Part shown: positions 1 to 11,259 of the stretch, piece by piece
Numbering within the stretch: the first letter of the stretch is position 1
Layout: the number at the start of each line of letters is the position of its first letter
Source of the DNA: Lasiosphaeria ovina
Lineage: Eukaryota > Ascomycota > Sordariomycetes > Sordariales > Lasiosphaeriaceae
Length of the DNA: 64,000 nt
Direction: 5' to 3'
Assembly: GCA_033439765.1 (NCBI GenBank)
Contig: JAULSN010000001.1
Coordinates: forward strand, 1,736,001 to 1,800,000
Made by a program: the position numbers and the translations under genes
The notes under the pieces: model-generated
The model's input: only the letters and a program-made list of their open reading frames with translations
What the model was told of the DNA's origin: nothing
Databases searched by the model: none

Positions 1-414
1 GATCAATCGGCCCGGAGGTGTGGACACATCGGCCAGCTGCATTATCCACAACGAAAACTATTGTGGCGCTAACGGCCCTGGGGAGGGCTCTCGTTGGCCA
101 ACCCCGGGCTTAACGCCGCGTCGGATGGCGCTTTCCAGGGCTCTCCCGGGCTCGATCGTGGATCTCTTGGCCACGCATGGCGAGCTTGCCACGAACTGAG
201 CAATCCGGGAAATGAGGGCTGCAGGCGGACGGACGCAAGACTGGTGGGATATATAGATAACCTTGCCAAGCCACCCTTTCTCGTCCGCTGCGTTGGGACT
301 TGACTGCCGGCTGAGCTTGTGTGAAATTCAATTCACACTTCAGCTTGAACGCCGTTTCCGTCTAGCCGCCACCCACACTCGTTTATTTCGATTCTGTCGC
401 TCTTTATTCGTGCC
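1..414. other. Upstream non-coding region
   Basis: No convincing coding sequence is seen on either strand. A TATA-like run (gatatatagata) lies near 249-258, about 160 bp before the start codon at 415, and may belong to the promoter of the following gene. The rest is mixed sequence without recognisable elements. Confidence 0.4.
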
Positions 415-1768
415 ATGAAGCACATCCTTGCGCTGCTACCGGCCTTTGCTTGGCTAGCCGCTGCCACCTGCTGCAGGAGCAACCAATGCCTGCGAGGTAT
501 GTTGTGCTGAAGGCAGCGGGACCTGGACATTACTAACCCCTGGTGCATTAGAAATCGCCGTCGAGAGCGTCCCGGGCCGAGATGGGCGCGATGATTGCTC
601 GTCGTACCTCGCCGTCACGGTCACGCCAGACGTCCAGTGAGGCGTCCCGCTCAGCCACCCACACTCAACTCCTCGCGTCCCTTGCTCACAAAGACCCAGC
701 ACCGTGTACGAGACCATCAGCGACGCCACGTTCGACTACACGACGCAAGTCGAATCTGAAGCCGTGACCGTGACCGAGACCACAACCACGACGACCGAAA
801 CAGTCCTCTTCACAGACAAAACCACCTCCACGGCGAAGACCGAGATCAACGTGTCGACGGCCATCGCGACCGTCGTCGCCGCCACGCAGACGCAGATCTC
901 GACCACGACTGTCACCAAGACCAGCCCCGTCCTGAAGATCCGCCAAGACGACGCGCCGTTCCCCGAATACGCGGCCTAGGCCTGCACGTCCTTTGCCAAG
1001 TACGCGTCGGCGTGCGCCTGCGTCGGCGTGGAGCCCGCCACCGTCACGCTCTCGACGGCGTCCATCACAGTCACCATGACAGAATCTGCGCCGGTGCTGT
1101 CCACGCTAATCTCCACCGCCGAGTCGACGTCCACCGTGACCGTCTCCGCTGTAGCGACAGTCTCGGACACGACGACCGCCGTCGACCTGGTCACCGCGAC
1201 TAGCGCCTCCACGACGACCTCCACCAAGTCCATCACGACGACGACCTCCGCTACGGCGACCCAGACAGCATCCACATGCCTAGTCGGCGCGTCAGTGGGC
1301 GCGTTCAGAGCCAACGGGACGCAGTCGGGCAGCACGGTGTTCATCTACGCGAACCTGCTCAACGGGCTGACGGGAGGGATCACGTGGAACGGGGCGTCCG
1401 GCTCGACGGCGGCGAGCGTGCAGAACAAGTACGTGTGGCAACTCGACGACGCAGGGCGGCTGAACCTCGCGTATAACGTACCGCCTTATACATACCATTA
1501 CTATGCGTACATGTCGACTGCCAGCGCCGGCAGCAACTGGCCGCAGGTCAACACGCAGGCGTCGGTGGCGGCGCAGGTGGCGAATGGTGCGGCCGCGGCG
1601 TACGTGACTGGCTGTGTTGATTCGGTGACGGGCGAGCTCACTCTCGCTGCCGCCGGCCGCACGCACATCCTCTGGTGCGGCCAGTAGCTGTGGATGTCGT
1701 ATGCCAACGGCGAGGACATCAACCGCGGCGTGTGCACGCAAATGTTCCCGCACGTGTCCGCGGCGTAG
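415..1768 (+). pseudogene. Secreted Ser/Thr-rich protein gene interrupted by two in-frame TAG codons
   Basis: The start at 415 gives a clear signal peptide (MKHILALLPAFAWLAAATC). Two short introns fit the frame: 497-551 (GTATGT...TTAG) and 637-699 (GTGAGG...CCCAG). Exon 3 then stays in one frame to the TAG at 1766-1768, except for TAG codons at 977-979 and 1685-1687. The first lies between PEYAA and ACTSFAKYASACACV, the second between HILWCGQ and LWMSYANGEDINRGVC, so coding character continues past both. The middle is a Thr/Ser/Val-rich linker of the heavily O-glycosylated type, and the C-terminal part is a small Cys-containing domain I cannot assign to a family. The product would be secreted or wall-associated. 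Both stops fit CAG-to-TAG change. It may be a pseudogene, a stop-readthrough gene or an RNA-editing target; 1685-1687 could also be the true end. Confidence 0.6.
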
Positions 1769-2097
1769 GCATCCATCCGTGTTGGCTGCGTTGCTTTCGG
1801 TTGACTCTGATGTTTGGAGAGACACTTTGGAGGGTAAAGGTTCAGTTGGAATCTGGTGGCAATTTTGAGCTGTTTTGTTGTTTCATGTGAGATGACCGAA
1901 ATATCTGTAAAGCATGATGTCGACAGGTATCAAAACACCAATGGTATTCAAATAAAACCGGTGGTAATCAGAACCGAAACATTGTTCGCCCGCAACTCTC
2001 GCGTGTGTAAGAAGTATAATTGGCCAGTCTATCCAAAAGAAAAAGAAAAAGAGGAAAAAAGAAAACAGAAAAAGAAAATTCCGAATAGGTTCGATGC
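1769..2097. other. Intergenic region with polypurine tract
   Basis: No gene is seen. It lies between the 3' ends of two convergent genes and carries an A/G-only run of about 45 bases near 2036-2080. A 3'-end or terminator role is possible but not shown. Confidence 0.4.
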
Positions 2098-3777
2098 CTA
2101 CTCCGACACGCCCCCGTGTCCATGCTTGGCGTCCTCCCACAGGCGCCGGCCCCGGGCGCTGTGCAGCGTGTCGATCCACGGAAACTCGGAAAGCTGGCTG
2201 TAGATGGCGGGCCATTCGTGCAGACCCAGCCGCGCACACGTGCGGACGATCAACGTCGACAGCCACTGCCGACAGTCGTGGCGCTTCAAGACCGTGATGC
2301 CGCCCATGAAGAGTGCCCACAAGAACGGCCGCAGAAAATGCGCTGTCGTGCCGTTGTAGTCGTCGCTGCTGTCGTAGCTGTCCCAATCGCTCGTTGCTGA
2401 TGCGACGTAACTGTGCAGAGCCTGACCCTGGATGGCGCTCTCCAGCCGGTCCGTGAGCAGCGGGTAATAGCCGGCGGCGGAAGCGGCATCGTGGCTATCG
2501 AAAGGAGCACCGTAGCCGGGAAGCAGGCTGGTCATGAACGCCAGCATTGCGAGGTGTACCAGGTCATCTTGGGAGCATGTCTCCACTCCTCCCGTCGTGG
2601 GTGTTAGGGGTGGTGCAGCAGCCACAAGGCGGTACAGGAGCCATATCAGGGTCTCTGCAAAGTCCAGGGGCTTGACTCTCACCCGATCCTCGACTCTCTT
2701 GCTGCTGCTATTGCTGCAGTAGCCTAGGAGGCGGGCAAAGCTGGTGACGTCCTGCATAAGGGGCCGAGGAGCTGGGGTGGCGTCATCGGCGGCGTATTGC
2801 GGCTCTGCGATTGTGACGCGAGGGTCGCAGCACAAAACGGGACTCAAAGGCAGCTCGTCACCGCGAAACAAGGTGGCAGCCCCGGTCTGCAGCGCCAGCT
2901 CGACATCCAGCCTAAAGATGGTGAGACTTTAGTCCAAGGCAAGAATGGCAGGTTGCGGGACATAATTACCTTAACGGCTTGATGGCCAATGGGCGGCTTT
3001 CCCCCATCAACCTGGCAATGCCTCCCCGCAGCTCAACCATCCTCCAGAGCCCATCGAGATGTACCCGGCCTATCGAGAACTGGTGATGTATTTGTTGATA
3101 GATGGCGAGGCTGGCGACGGCGGCTATGGCGCCGTCGGAAAGTGAGTCAGGGCCCGACAGCTTGCGGTTGACCAGAGCATAAGCCTTTGAGACGTGTTGG
3201 AGGTCCTTGGAGGATGTCTTGGTCCTGCGCTGGACGAAGTCGAGATAAGACGCCGAGATGGCCAGGGTGGAGTGGAAGTCTGCATGATTAGCTAGACGGC
3301 AGGAACCAATGGGAAGAGGGTTGCATACATGCTTCATCCACCATGCAGTTCACCCAAACTGACTGTACAATGTCGAATTTGTCGCAGAACTGGGATGGGA
3401 ATAGGGAGTCGCTAATGTCATAGAACCCTGAGAGGAAGTGTAAGAAAAGACAGCCGCAGCAGAGATGGGGCCCGAGTTCCAGGTAGGCTCTAGTACGTAC
3501 ATATATGCATCAACCTGCGCGACTCGTCATCGAGCTCGCCCGGAAATGTTGCAAAGGTCAGGTCGTTCCAAGACAGAGGGCGTGTGCATGGTGGTATTAA
3601 GACGCCCGGGGGTGGATTCATGGGCAGAATGCGCCTGATATGGACAACACCCGTCTGCTTCTTGGTCGACTGGCGCGGTCTCCCTGCATTTCTGCCTTTC
3701 ATGACGTGGGAGCGGATGAGGCGGCGTTCAGAGAGGCCAATGCCGGCAGCCCCCTGGTCGATAAACTGTAGCACCAT
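2098..3777 (-). CDS. Fungal-specific transcription-factor-like protein without a zinc cluster (Fungal_trans_2 type)
   Basis: Four exons join in frame to about 499 residues: 3777-3501, 3427-3329, 3279-2970 and 2911-2098, with introns GTACGT..CAG, GTATGC..CAG and GTAATT..TAG. The first Met, at 3777, is the only ATG in the N-terminal part; the open frame upstream begins with a non-ATG codon. The N-terminus (MVLQFIDQGAAG, then a basic RSHVMKGRNAGRPRQSTKK stretch) is the signature of a large group of ascomycete proteins with a Fungal_trans_2-like regulatory region and no N-terminal Zn2Cys6 motif. Later exons give the helical regulatory part (for example AIAAVASLAIYQQIHHQF and a Trp-rich C-terminal half). 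It is divergent from the short-chain dehydrogenase at 4845. Direct DNA binding is not certain because I see no Cys6 cluster. A regulator role for the nearby biosynthetic genes is inference. Confidence 0.75.
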
Positions 3778-4844
3778 GGCTGGAGTATATGGCAAGCCGC
3801 AAACCTAGTCGACGAATCTGTGGGTTCGAGATACGATATGCAGTAGATATGGTCAGGTTTACAGCGCAGTTGCGGATAATTATCACGCTCGGGGCTCGGC
3901 GCTTGCAGGAGGCCGAGAAGGGAGGGAGGCTCTTGCCATGTCAGCTGCCAGAGCACGGGGTGTTGTCGTGAAGGCGCGGCTCACAGAGTCACAGGAGGGA
4001 GTGAGGGATTGGTTTGCCCGGGATTCGGTTCGGAATTCAATCAGGAGTGACTGGGCCACTTCGAACTTGGAGGCTGACGACGCGGTGGCACTTGACGGTC
4101 GCCTGGTTGTCGTCGTGCTCGTGGATGGTCAGGGCGCGAAGGGAATACGATATAATTGGACCAGGTCCAGAAAATAATGCCGATAATGGGGTTGCCTGTG
4201 CAGATGTGTGAGACAAGTTTGGGAAGAATGGAGCTGAAGCAAGGGCGGACCGTTGTTGGAGCCAGGCACGGGAACGCCCGCAGCCAAGGCCATCAGGTCT
4301 AGTCCCAAAGCGGGAATCAATATCTGATTGGCCCGCCCGCAAGACAGCCAAGCCTGTGGCTGCCCTGCCCGTCATGCTAATTCTCCGAATGAGGTTGCCG
4401 TTCGCTTATTGGCTTCCGGACCAATCCTTCGCGCGCCACTCCATCCACCAAACGGGGCCACCTCCAACATAAAGGGCGGGACGGAGGCCAGCTGGGCAGT
4501 TTGAGGCAACGCGCCTCGATCCTCGGCGACACCATCGCGACCCAACCCCGGGGCATTGACGGGCCCGCGGTATTCGGATATCCGAAATGCCCTCCCGAAT
4601 ACCCTAGCGGCATCACGGCCTGACCATGACTCCATCGACGCGGGCGAAAAGAAAATGTTAAGTACTCCCTCTCCCGCCGCAAAGCTGGCCAGAGTCTCAG
4701 AGCCAAGCCAGAGACGTTCAAACAAACATCCAAACCAGACACAAACCGAGAACCAACTTGGTCCATCTCACTCGATTTCAGCTTTCAGCCTCACCAAATC
4801 ACTCACCCTGAAGCTTGACAGCCCCTGAGCATCGCGCAGCCACC
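3778..4844. other. Divergent promoter region between the regulator and the SDR gene
   Basis: About 1.07 kb separates two divergent starts (3777 on minus, 4845 on plus). No reading frame here has coding character. A shared bidirectional promoter is possible; I recognise no specific operator. Confidence 0.45.
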
Positions 4845-5876
4845 ATGGTCATCCACAGACTCCTGTCCGAGCAATACAGGACGCTCCCCGTCCTCATCAA
4901 CGAGTCGACGAGTCTTGGCAAGACATACATCATCACTGGCGGTAACTCTGGCCTCGGCCTCGAGACCGCTCGCCACCTCGTCAAGGCTTCCGCCGCCACC
5001 GTGATCCTCGCCGTCCGGAATCTCACCGCTGGACAGAAAGCCAAGGACGAGATTGAAAAGTTGACGGGCCGCACCGGCGTCGTGCAGGTGCGCCACCTCG
5101 ACATGTCGTCGTACGCCTCGGTCCAGAGCTTCGCCCAGAAGATCTCGGCCGAGGTCGACAGGATCGACGGCTTCGTCTGCAACGTCGGCGTCATGCTCGA
5201 CGCCTGGTCGACCACCGAGGGCTTTGAGACGAGCATCTTCGTCAACGTCATCAGCACCGTGTTCCTCGGTGTCTTAATGATGCCGAAGCTCAGCGCCTGC
5301 GACCGCAAGTTCGGCTCGCGCCCCACCATCGTCTTCATCGTGAGCATCCTCGGGTACATCGCCAAGGGCGAGATGGACAAGAGCCGGCCCGGGCCCGTGT
5401 TCGAGCTCCTCAACGACGAGAAGCTGGCCAACATGGGCCAGCGCTACGCCATGAGCAAGCTCATCGAGGAGGCCGCCGTGCGCCAGCTCGCCGCCCTGTG
5501 CCCTGTCGAGCGCACCGGCGTCGTCGTGGCCATGGTCGCCCCCGGGCTCTGCGCCACCGGCCTAGGCCACCAGGGCCGGACGTTCACCAAGATTGTGCAA
5601 GGCACCCTTAAGGCCCTGATGGCGCGCACTGCCGAGGAGGGCAGCCGCACCTATCTCCACGGGCTGGTGGTCGGCGCAGAGGGCCACGGGAAGCTCCTGT
5701 CAGGCTGCAAGATAAAGGAGAACTGGGTTCCCGATTGGCTCCTCAACGAGGAGGGCCTGAAACTGCAGAAGGACATCTGGAAGGATCTCGCTGCGGAGCT
5801 GGAGAGGGTGCAGCCCGGGTGCATCTCGCAGCTTGCTTCACTCTCGATCCTGTCCTCTCCTGCCCCGGTAATTTGA
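4845..5876 (+). CDS. Short-chain dehydrogenase/reductase
   Basis: Single exon of 343 residues. The ATG at 4845 sits in GCCACCATGG; the upstream in-frame extension starts only at a TTG. The Rossmann nucleotide-binding motif TGGNSGLG is at residues 31-38, the active-site region keeps a Ser in VSILG, and the catalytic YxxxK appears as YAMSK near residue 201. The usual NAG motif reads NVG. The family oxidises or reduces alcohols and ketones with NAD(P)(H), and its closest look-alikes are the retinol-dehydrogenase-like SDRs common in fungal secondary-metabolite clusters. The extended C-terminus after about residue 270 fits that group. The substrate cannot be read from sequence. It shares a divergent promoter region with the transcription-factor-like gene. 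Confidence 0.9.
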   Translation: MVIHRLLSEQYRTLPVLINESTSLGKTYIITGGNSGLGLETARHLVKASAATVILAVRNLTAGQKAKDEIEKLTGRTGVVQVRHLDMSSYASVQSFAQKISAEVDRIDGFVCNVGVMLDAWSTTEGFETSIFVNVISTVFLGVLMMPKLSACDRKFGSRPTIVFIVSILGYIAKGEMDKSRPGPVFELLNDEKLANMGQRYAMSKLIEEAAVRQLAALCPVERTGVVVAMVAPGLCATGLGHQGRTFTKIVQGTLKALMARTAEEGSRTYLHGLVVGAEGHGKLLSGCKIKENWVPDWLLNEEGLKLQKDIWKDLAAELERVQPGCISQLASLSILSSPAPVI

Positions 5877-6666
5877 TATTGGCAAAGAAATTGCAGTCAT
5901 TTTTCTTCGATACTCCTTGCGTGTTCCACTCCTATGTATTCCTTCTAGAACTAGAGCTAATGAAAATCATACACTTTAATTCATAGATTCCCATTTCACG
6001 TGCATTGTCTGGTTGTGCCTATTCCTGTCTCCCTATTCTTGCGATCAAAGGTCATTGGCTAGGGCACCCAATGGAGCACAATACACGCCAATTCAAGAAT
6101 ACCTTGCCAGCAAGATTCTGCACTACAACTTAATCTGATACTATTATAGCCAGAAGTGTCTTCTGGGAAGAGGAGTTTGTTGTGGATAAGAGAACTATAG
6201 AGTATAGACCAAGGTACCTGATCTACTCCCCATTGGCAAATTCTGTTTGGAACTGACAATATTGAAACTGCAACCTTTATATTCTATTGGTCTGCTTCAA
6301 TAAGGCTTGTCTTAGGGGTGGACTTCCACTGTGAGATTTATCACAAAAGTGAAATGGCTCATACCCATCACCACGTACACATTTTTATATTGTTACACAG
6401 ATGAACAATACAGCACGGCACAGTTCCCACTTCCTGTTCGTGGCAGGGAATCGGCACCCGGCGGTCGTCTGCGTCTTGATGGCGACATCTCGACATGATC
6501 CGACATCGGACATGAAGAGTAATCACTAATTATTTCTCCAGTTTGCCCGCATCCCCCACCTGCATCGCTTTCGTCATGTCAAAGACGAAGGTCAAGACTA
6601 AGCCGAGCGCCACCAACTTCCAACACTGGTTCTTTTTACATTCACAGCTTAAATAACCCAGACAAA
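5877..6666. other. Intergenic, AT-rich
   Basis: No gene is seen in about 0.8 kb. The sequence is clearly more AT-rich than its neighbours from about 5880 to 6420. The last 100 bp before 6667 would hold the promoter of the GNAT gene. Confidence 0.4.
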
Positions 6667-7383
6667 ATGGCAGACACTACAGAGCCAACACCACCGGTCC
6701 AGCCGAGCCAGACAAGCCACGTGGCTCTCAAAGATGACGCGACCGCAGAGAGAAACCAAACCGAGACAACCACCGCGCCAGAACCAGCGCGCATCGCCAT
6801 GGCGCCGCCGTCGCTCGCCGACGACGACGCCGCCCTGGCCAAGCTGGCCGCGCTCATCAATAGAATCTACACGGCAGACCAGGCCGGCATTGTGCGCGCC
6901 GACTACCGGCGCGCCAGCAGCGCGCGGCTGGCGGCCATGGTGCGGTCCGGCGAGCTTGCCGTGGCTTGGTCCTCGCCATCGTCATCATGTTCAGAGCAGC
7001 AGGAAACGGAAATAATAATAATAGGCTGCGTGGCCATCCATAGCCACACCTCCCCCTCCGAGGACTCGCACGCGCACGCCGCCGCCGAGTTCGCCATGCT
7101 GGCGTGCGACCCGCGCTTCCGGGGCGCCGGGACAGGCCGCGCCCTCGTGCGCTTCGCCGAGGCGCACGCCCGCGACGTGTTGGGGGTCAAGATCATGCTC
7201 TGCGAGCTGCTCGTCCCTGCTGACTGGGAGCACCCATTCAAGGCCCGCCTCGAGGCCTGGTACGCGCGCATGGGCTACCGGTTCGTGGCGACCAAGACGG
7301 ACGTGGCGGTGCGCTGGCCGCGGCTGGCGCGGTTCCTGGTTACCGAGAGCGAGTATCGCGTTTTTGAGAAGGCGCTGGTTTGA
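6667..7383 (+). CDS. GNAT-family N-acetyltransferase
   Basis: Single exon of 238 residues starting at ATG 6667 (ACAAAATGG). The first 45 residues are a Thr/Pro/Glu-rich leader. The core from about residue 55 has the GNAT fold pattern: the acetyl-CoA loop appears as RFRGAGTGRALVRFAEAHA (Q/RxxGxG type, about residues 153-171), preceded by the strand AEFAMLACDP and followed by a C-terminal strand GYRFVATKTDV. It would transfer an acetyl group from acetyl-CoA to an amine on a small molecule or protein; the acceptor is unknown. No signal peptide or membrane segment is visible. A stretch rich in Ser and Glu near residues 98-112 may be a disordered loop. Confidence 0.85.
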   Translation: MADTTEPTPPVQPSQTSHVALKDDATAERNQTETTTAPEPARIAMAPPSLADDDAALAKLAALINRIYTADQAGIVRADYRRASSARLAAMVRSGELAVAWSSPSSSCSEQQETEIIIIGCVAIHSHTSPSEDSHAHAAAEFAMLACDPRFRGAGTGRALVRFAEAHARDVLGVKIMLCELLVPADWEHPFKARLEAWYARMGYRFVATKTDVAVRWPRLARFLVTESEYRVFEKALV

Positions 7384-8451
7384 GGGTTTGAGGGTGTGTG
7401 GGATAGGGGCTGCTACCGCCCTATATACCTAGTGTCGTGAGCTGCCGCCGCGCCAGCCAGACAAAAAAACAGATACATATTGCCTGGAGGTCTGGGTCCC
7501 TAGTGCGTGTCTTACCTAGGGCAGGGCGATCAGGGTTTAGGTTGTGAGTAAGTATCGCCACCTGGGCCTAATATCGCGATGTTCGTGCTATGCACCCCTT
7601 TCAACTAGTCTCTGAAGTCGTAAATTAGTTTATTTATGGTGTTTCTTAAAATCTCTAGTGTGTCCTACTCTGGGTGTCTGTTCCAATTAATTTTAAATGT
7701 CTTTTTCTTTGTGCTTTTGGTCTAATTAAGGTAGGTATGTGCTCCTTATCATACCACCTTCTGCTCGGGGGCGTGACCTAATATCCATTCCTTCATGTGT
7801 CTACGAACAGTTGTGTCTGAGTCGGTAGGTAGTTAGGTAGTTTTTGTCTGCGAATTACTTTCCGTGTCTGGGCATTCCAACCAAGCGTCTACATGCGGTG
7901 TCACGTCTGAGCTCGCCACAACGCCCACTCAGCTCTCCTTGTGCAACACTCCCTCGGCTACACAAACGCTATGTAAGCGCGCTTCCAGAGTCGATGGACA
8001 ACTTGAACTACTAGTATACGCCTCACTTACTCAGCGCCCGACGTGTTAATGCGGCCCAGGCGGTCGGATCCCTCCCCACCCACAGGGTAATACGGCTACG
8101 CGTCTGGTGGCCTTATTGGATGGACCGTGGGGGTGGCCCCCAACGTCGAGGCTCCTGTCACCGAATTTCAGCCGGCCGCTCGGATGGCGGCACCGCTACG
8201 GCCTCTGTTGCTTCTTTCACACGCCTGAGAACCGCACTTCTGTGTTACTCGAGCCAATAGGGCGTGGTTGGTATTTCATCTCCAAGTCTACCGCCATGCA
8301 GTGCATTACTAAAGGGGAGGGTAGGAGCTAGTAGGGTTTCTTTCAGGAGCCCTCTCTAGCCTAATTACCTAACTAGTTCTAGTTGCACAGCGTCACACAA
8401 GCCAGCACAGCCGCGATCTTGGCACTATATTCGCCAGCCACGGTCCCGTCT
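7384..8451. other. Intergenic, T-rich in its first half
   Basis: About 1.07 kb between convergent genes with no supported coding region. From 7540 to 7870 it is T-rich with short iterated ggtaggta / agttaggtag motifs near 7825-7845. No terminal repeats or element structure could be recognised. Confidence 0.4.
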
Positions 8452-9522
8452 CTATATCAGATAGATCCCATACCTGATGTCATTGGGCTGGGATGAAAAC
8501 TTCTCCGTGGTGATTTTGACGCCTGCTTTGGCGGGCTTGGTGTCAGAATTCGCTACGGAGGGTTGGGTTGGGGGCGGCGCGACGTAGAGTTGACCAAGAA
8601 GGTCACGCAACAAGCGGTCCAAGGTATGGGCGTCCCAGCAGGTGATGGACTGTCTGGTGTCCAGCTTGAACAGCAGAGCGTCTTGCGACAGGCTAGCCCT
8701 GGCGAACGCCTCAACCGCGTCCAGGATCCACTGTTGGCAGCCCTGCTTCTGCGGGTCCAGCACGTAGTAGAGGCGTATTATTGGAGAATCGCAGCCCGGG
8801 ACGCTGGACGGCCGACGTGGTGGCCGGGCCAGCCAGAGGACCACGAGCATGTCTCCGAACGAGCCTGCGGTGGGAATGGTGTACGAGGCCAAGGCGTCTG
8901 AGCGGGATTTGTTGTGTTGGCTCGTAGTCATGGTGCTGAAGGTAAATCTGGCCATGAAACCGACATTTGTCTTCCCCCGGTTGAATAGCGTTTCTCCTTG
9001 GAATTCGTGCCTGGTGTCTGTGGGCGAGATATCCAGGTGAATCACCGCTCTAGAGTCACCGGCTTCCTCCGCGAGGACGAAGTGCATGCTCCACTTGTTC
9101 ATACACCCCTCAGCTGGCACGAGTTTATCGGCCATAATTTCTATAGCGGTGACGTGCCTTTTGCAAATAGCTGATTGCCAATCTGGGTGGTCAGAAAACT
9201 CAAACCAATAACAGCCCTTTTTCGTTTTACCGCTAACCGCGGAAATCTTAGGGGCCTCGAATATGAATTTCAACGCCTCCTGGGGCGAGGCGAAATGCCC
9301 CGAATGACTTTGGGCCTCTGGGAGATCATCGAGCACTGGGAGAGGTTTGGACTGTGGAAAAACCTCGGTCTCTGATGGGAGCTGGTTCATGTGTTTGCCC
9401 GAGGAGTGATCGCCGGATATATTTTTGCTCGCACTAGGCTCACTGGGAGTCTTTTCGCTAGCGGTTGTCTTGCTGATGACTGGCTTGCCACCCGAGTTCA
9501 ACGTGGCGGCGGGGGCGGACAT
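8452..9522 (-). CDS. Orphan protein, intact member of a local tandem pair
   Basis: Single exon of 356 residues ending in TAG. The start is taken at ATG 9522 (MSAPAATLNSGGK); six further in-frame residues upstream begin with a TTG. A TATA-like run (actatatatg) lies about 30 bp further upstream. The N-terminal 80 residues are Ser/Pro/Lys-rich and probably disordered. The core contains YWFEFSDHPDW, ICKRHVTAIEI, SFGDMLVVLW and RLYYVLDP, all of which recur in the decayed neighbour at 10317-11259. I know no named domain for this pattern, and no signal peptide, membrane span or catalytic motif is obvious. The function is unknown. Confidence 0.7.
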   Translation of the reverse strand: MSAPAATLNSGGKPVISKTTASEKTPSEPSASKNISGDHSSGKHMNQLPSETEVFPQSKPLPVLDDLPEAQSHSGHFASPQEALKFIFEAPKISAVSGKTKKGCYWFEFSDHPDWQSAICKRHVTAIEIMADKLVPAEGCMNKWSMHFVLAEEAGDSRAVIHLDISPTDTRHEFQGETLFNRGKTNVGFMARFTFSTMTTSQHNKSRSDALASYTIPTAGSFGDMLVVLWLARPPRRPSSVPGCDSPIIRLYYVLDPQKQGCQQWILDAVEAFARASLSQDALLFKLDTRQSITCWDAHTLDRLLRDLLGQLYVAPPPTQPSVANSDTKPAKAGVKITTEKFSSQPNDIRYGIYLI

Positions 9523-10316
9523 GGCGTCGATACTACCCAATTTAAGGATACTATATATGTTGAGAGAAGGAGATCATGGGCATTTTAGAACCGGCCTGGC
9601 GGGATATGGCTCCCACTTCTGTTATTTATAAATGGAAAATCAGACGCTTGAAAAAACGCAGTATGACTTGCCTTTTCTGTCTTTCACGGCATTGTTTCTC
9701 GAGACAACTCGAGACAGGCTTCTGGTTTGCAAGATGGCCAAGAGACGGCGGTTTAGGGTTTGCTGGAGTGGCGCAGTCGAATCCTAATGACCACCCTAGT
9801 CATGAAACATCTGGTTTTTGCCTATCTTTAGGGTCAATAAAGTGCGAGGCTGAAAGTCCGAGCTCGGGTCCGAGGGGCCGCAAGGCTCACAATGAAACTG
9901 GGGTAAAACCGACCAAGGCAAGCTTGGCCGTGGCCCTAGGCTTGGCTCTGGTACCTTAACTCCCCTCCCCCTACTCTCGTTCTTCCAGTAATATCTGAGT
10001 TTTGCTGTTTAATCCTAAACTTCCCAGCCAATTACTTTTTGTGCCCACTCACCATCTCCGTTACATTTCACTCAGCTGTAAGATTGAAGCAACAGAGGAA
10101 CAGCATCAGAATGACGCAAAGGCAAAACCATCTACTGAGAGTACCAGACTCCACAGCAGAGGTTGATTGATAATAGCTAATGGAACTCGGCTACTCGACC
10201 ATCACAACCTGTTGGCTATCTCGGACTGCTTAGCCCATCTGAATCTATAGAGGTTGGAGTCTGGCTCTAGCTCGGCTCGATTTCCCGGCCCAATTCAACC
10301 GCCAAAGCCGCAGGTT
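9523..10316. other. Spacer between the two paralogs
   Basis: No gene is seen. The first 60 bases hold the likely promoter of the minus-strand gene ending at 8452. The rest shows no repeat structure that I can recognise. Confidence 0.4.
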
Positions 10317-11259
10317 TTATGTCAATGCCGGCAGGTCCTTCTCAGCAACATACGACCCGTTGCTGACAATACTGCCGCCATATCGCTCAAATTTATACAC
10401 GATTTCATCCGTGGTTACCACGATAGCCTTCCTATCCGTGACGAAGGCTTCTTGCGGAGGCCTAGCCACCGCCGGAGTCTGCCATCGTTTCCTGAGGGCG
10501 TCGCGCACGGCATCTGCCGTGCCCGGGTCGGCAATGAAGGTCCTCGTGGCGAGCGGCGACGGCTGCGCGTCGGGCTCCGCGCCGCCGTGTCCGCAAAAAA
10601 GGTCAAACGTATCCTGGATCCATCCCTGGTGGTCCCGCGACTTGTCGTTCAGGACGTAGTACAGCCTGCGGCCCGCGCGGGCCCACCCACAGTGCCACGA
10701 GCATGTCGCCAAACGGCACGGTGCCCTTGATTAGGGCCGAGTAGACCTTTACGGCGGCTAGCTTGGCGGCTTCGGAAGTCACCATCTTGAATGTTATCCG
10801 GGCCATACGCCCGTCGTCTTCCCCCTCCTCATCGGTCTTGAGTGTTACTGTCACCTGGGATTTTTCCTATTTACGCGGAATATCTGTCGCAGCAATATCC
10901 ACATGTTTCGCCGACCGGGGATCGCCGTCTTTGGGTGCCATGATGAAGTATACGCTCCAGTTATTCGGGGCGTCTATGTCCTTGGACTCGTTTTTGTCGG
11001 CCTTGATTTCTACTTCTTTGACGCTTCTTTTGCAGGTGACCAACTGCCAGTCGGTTTCGCCGACAAACTCATACCAATACTGGGGCACCGTATTGGAAGT
11101 ACCAGCGGCTTTCTTGCCTGCCGGCCCTGCACCCGTGGCGTCCTTGGCCTGCGAGGTGACGGCTGTTGTGAAATTCTTGAAGATATTGTCTAAGATGCCC
11201 TGGACAGTTGGGGGGGTTGCCCGCTGGTAAAAGGAGGCATGGCGACTGAAGAGAGACAC
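10317..11259 (-). pseudogene. Decayed paralog of the orphan gene at 8452-9522
   Basis: Translation on the minus strand gives, in order, YWYEFVGETDW, TCKRSVKEVEIKADK, a TAG at 10869-10867, RMARITFKMVTSE, PFGDMLVALWVGP, then a one-base change of frame near 10670-10695 and RRLYYVLND. These blocks match those of the neighbouring intact gene in order and spacing. The TAG lies in one continuous frame (11259 to 10603), so it is a point change, whereas the later break is an indel or sequence error. No ATG-led N-terminus is visible: the open frame at 11259 begins with GTG and could be an exon edge. Tandem duplication followed by loss is the simplest reading. Confidence 0.7.
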
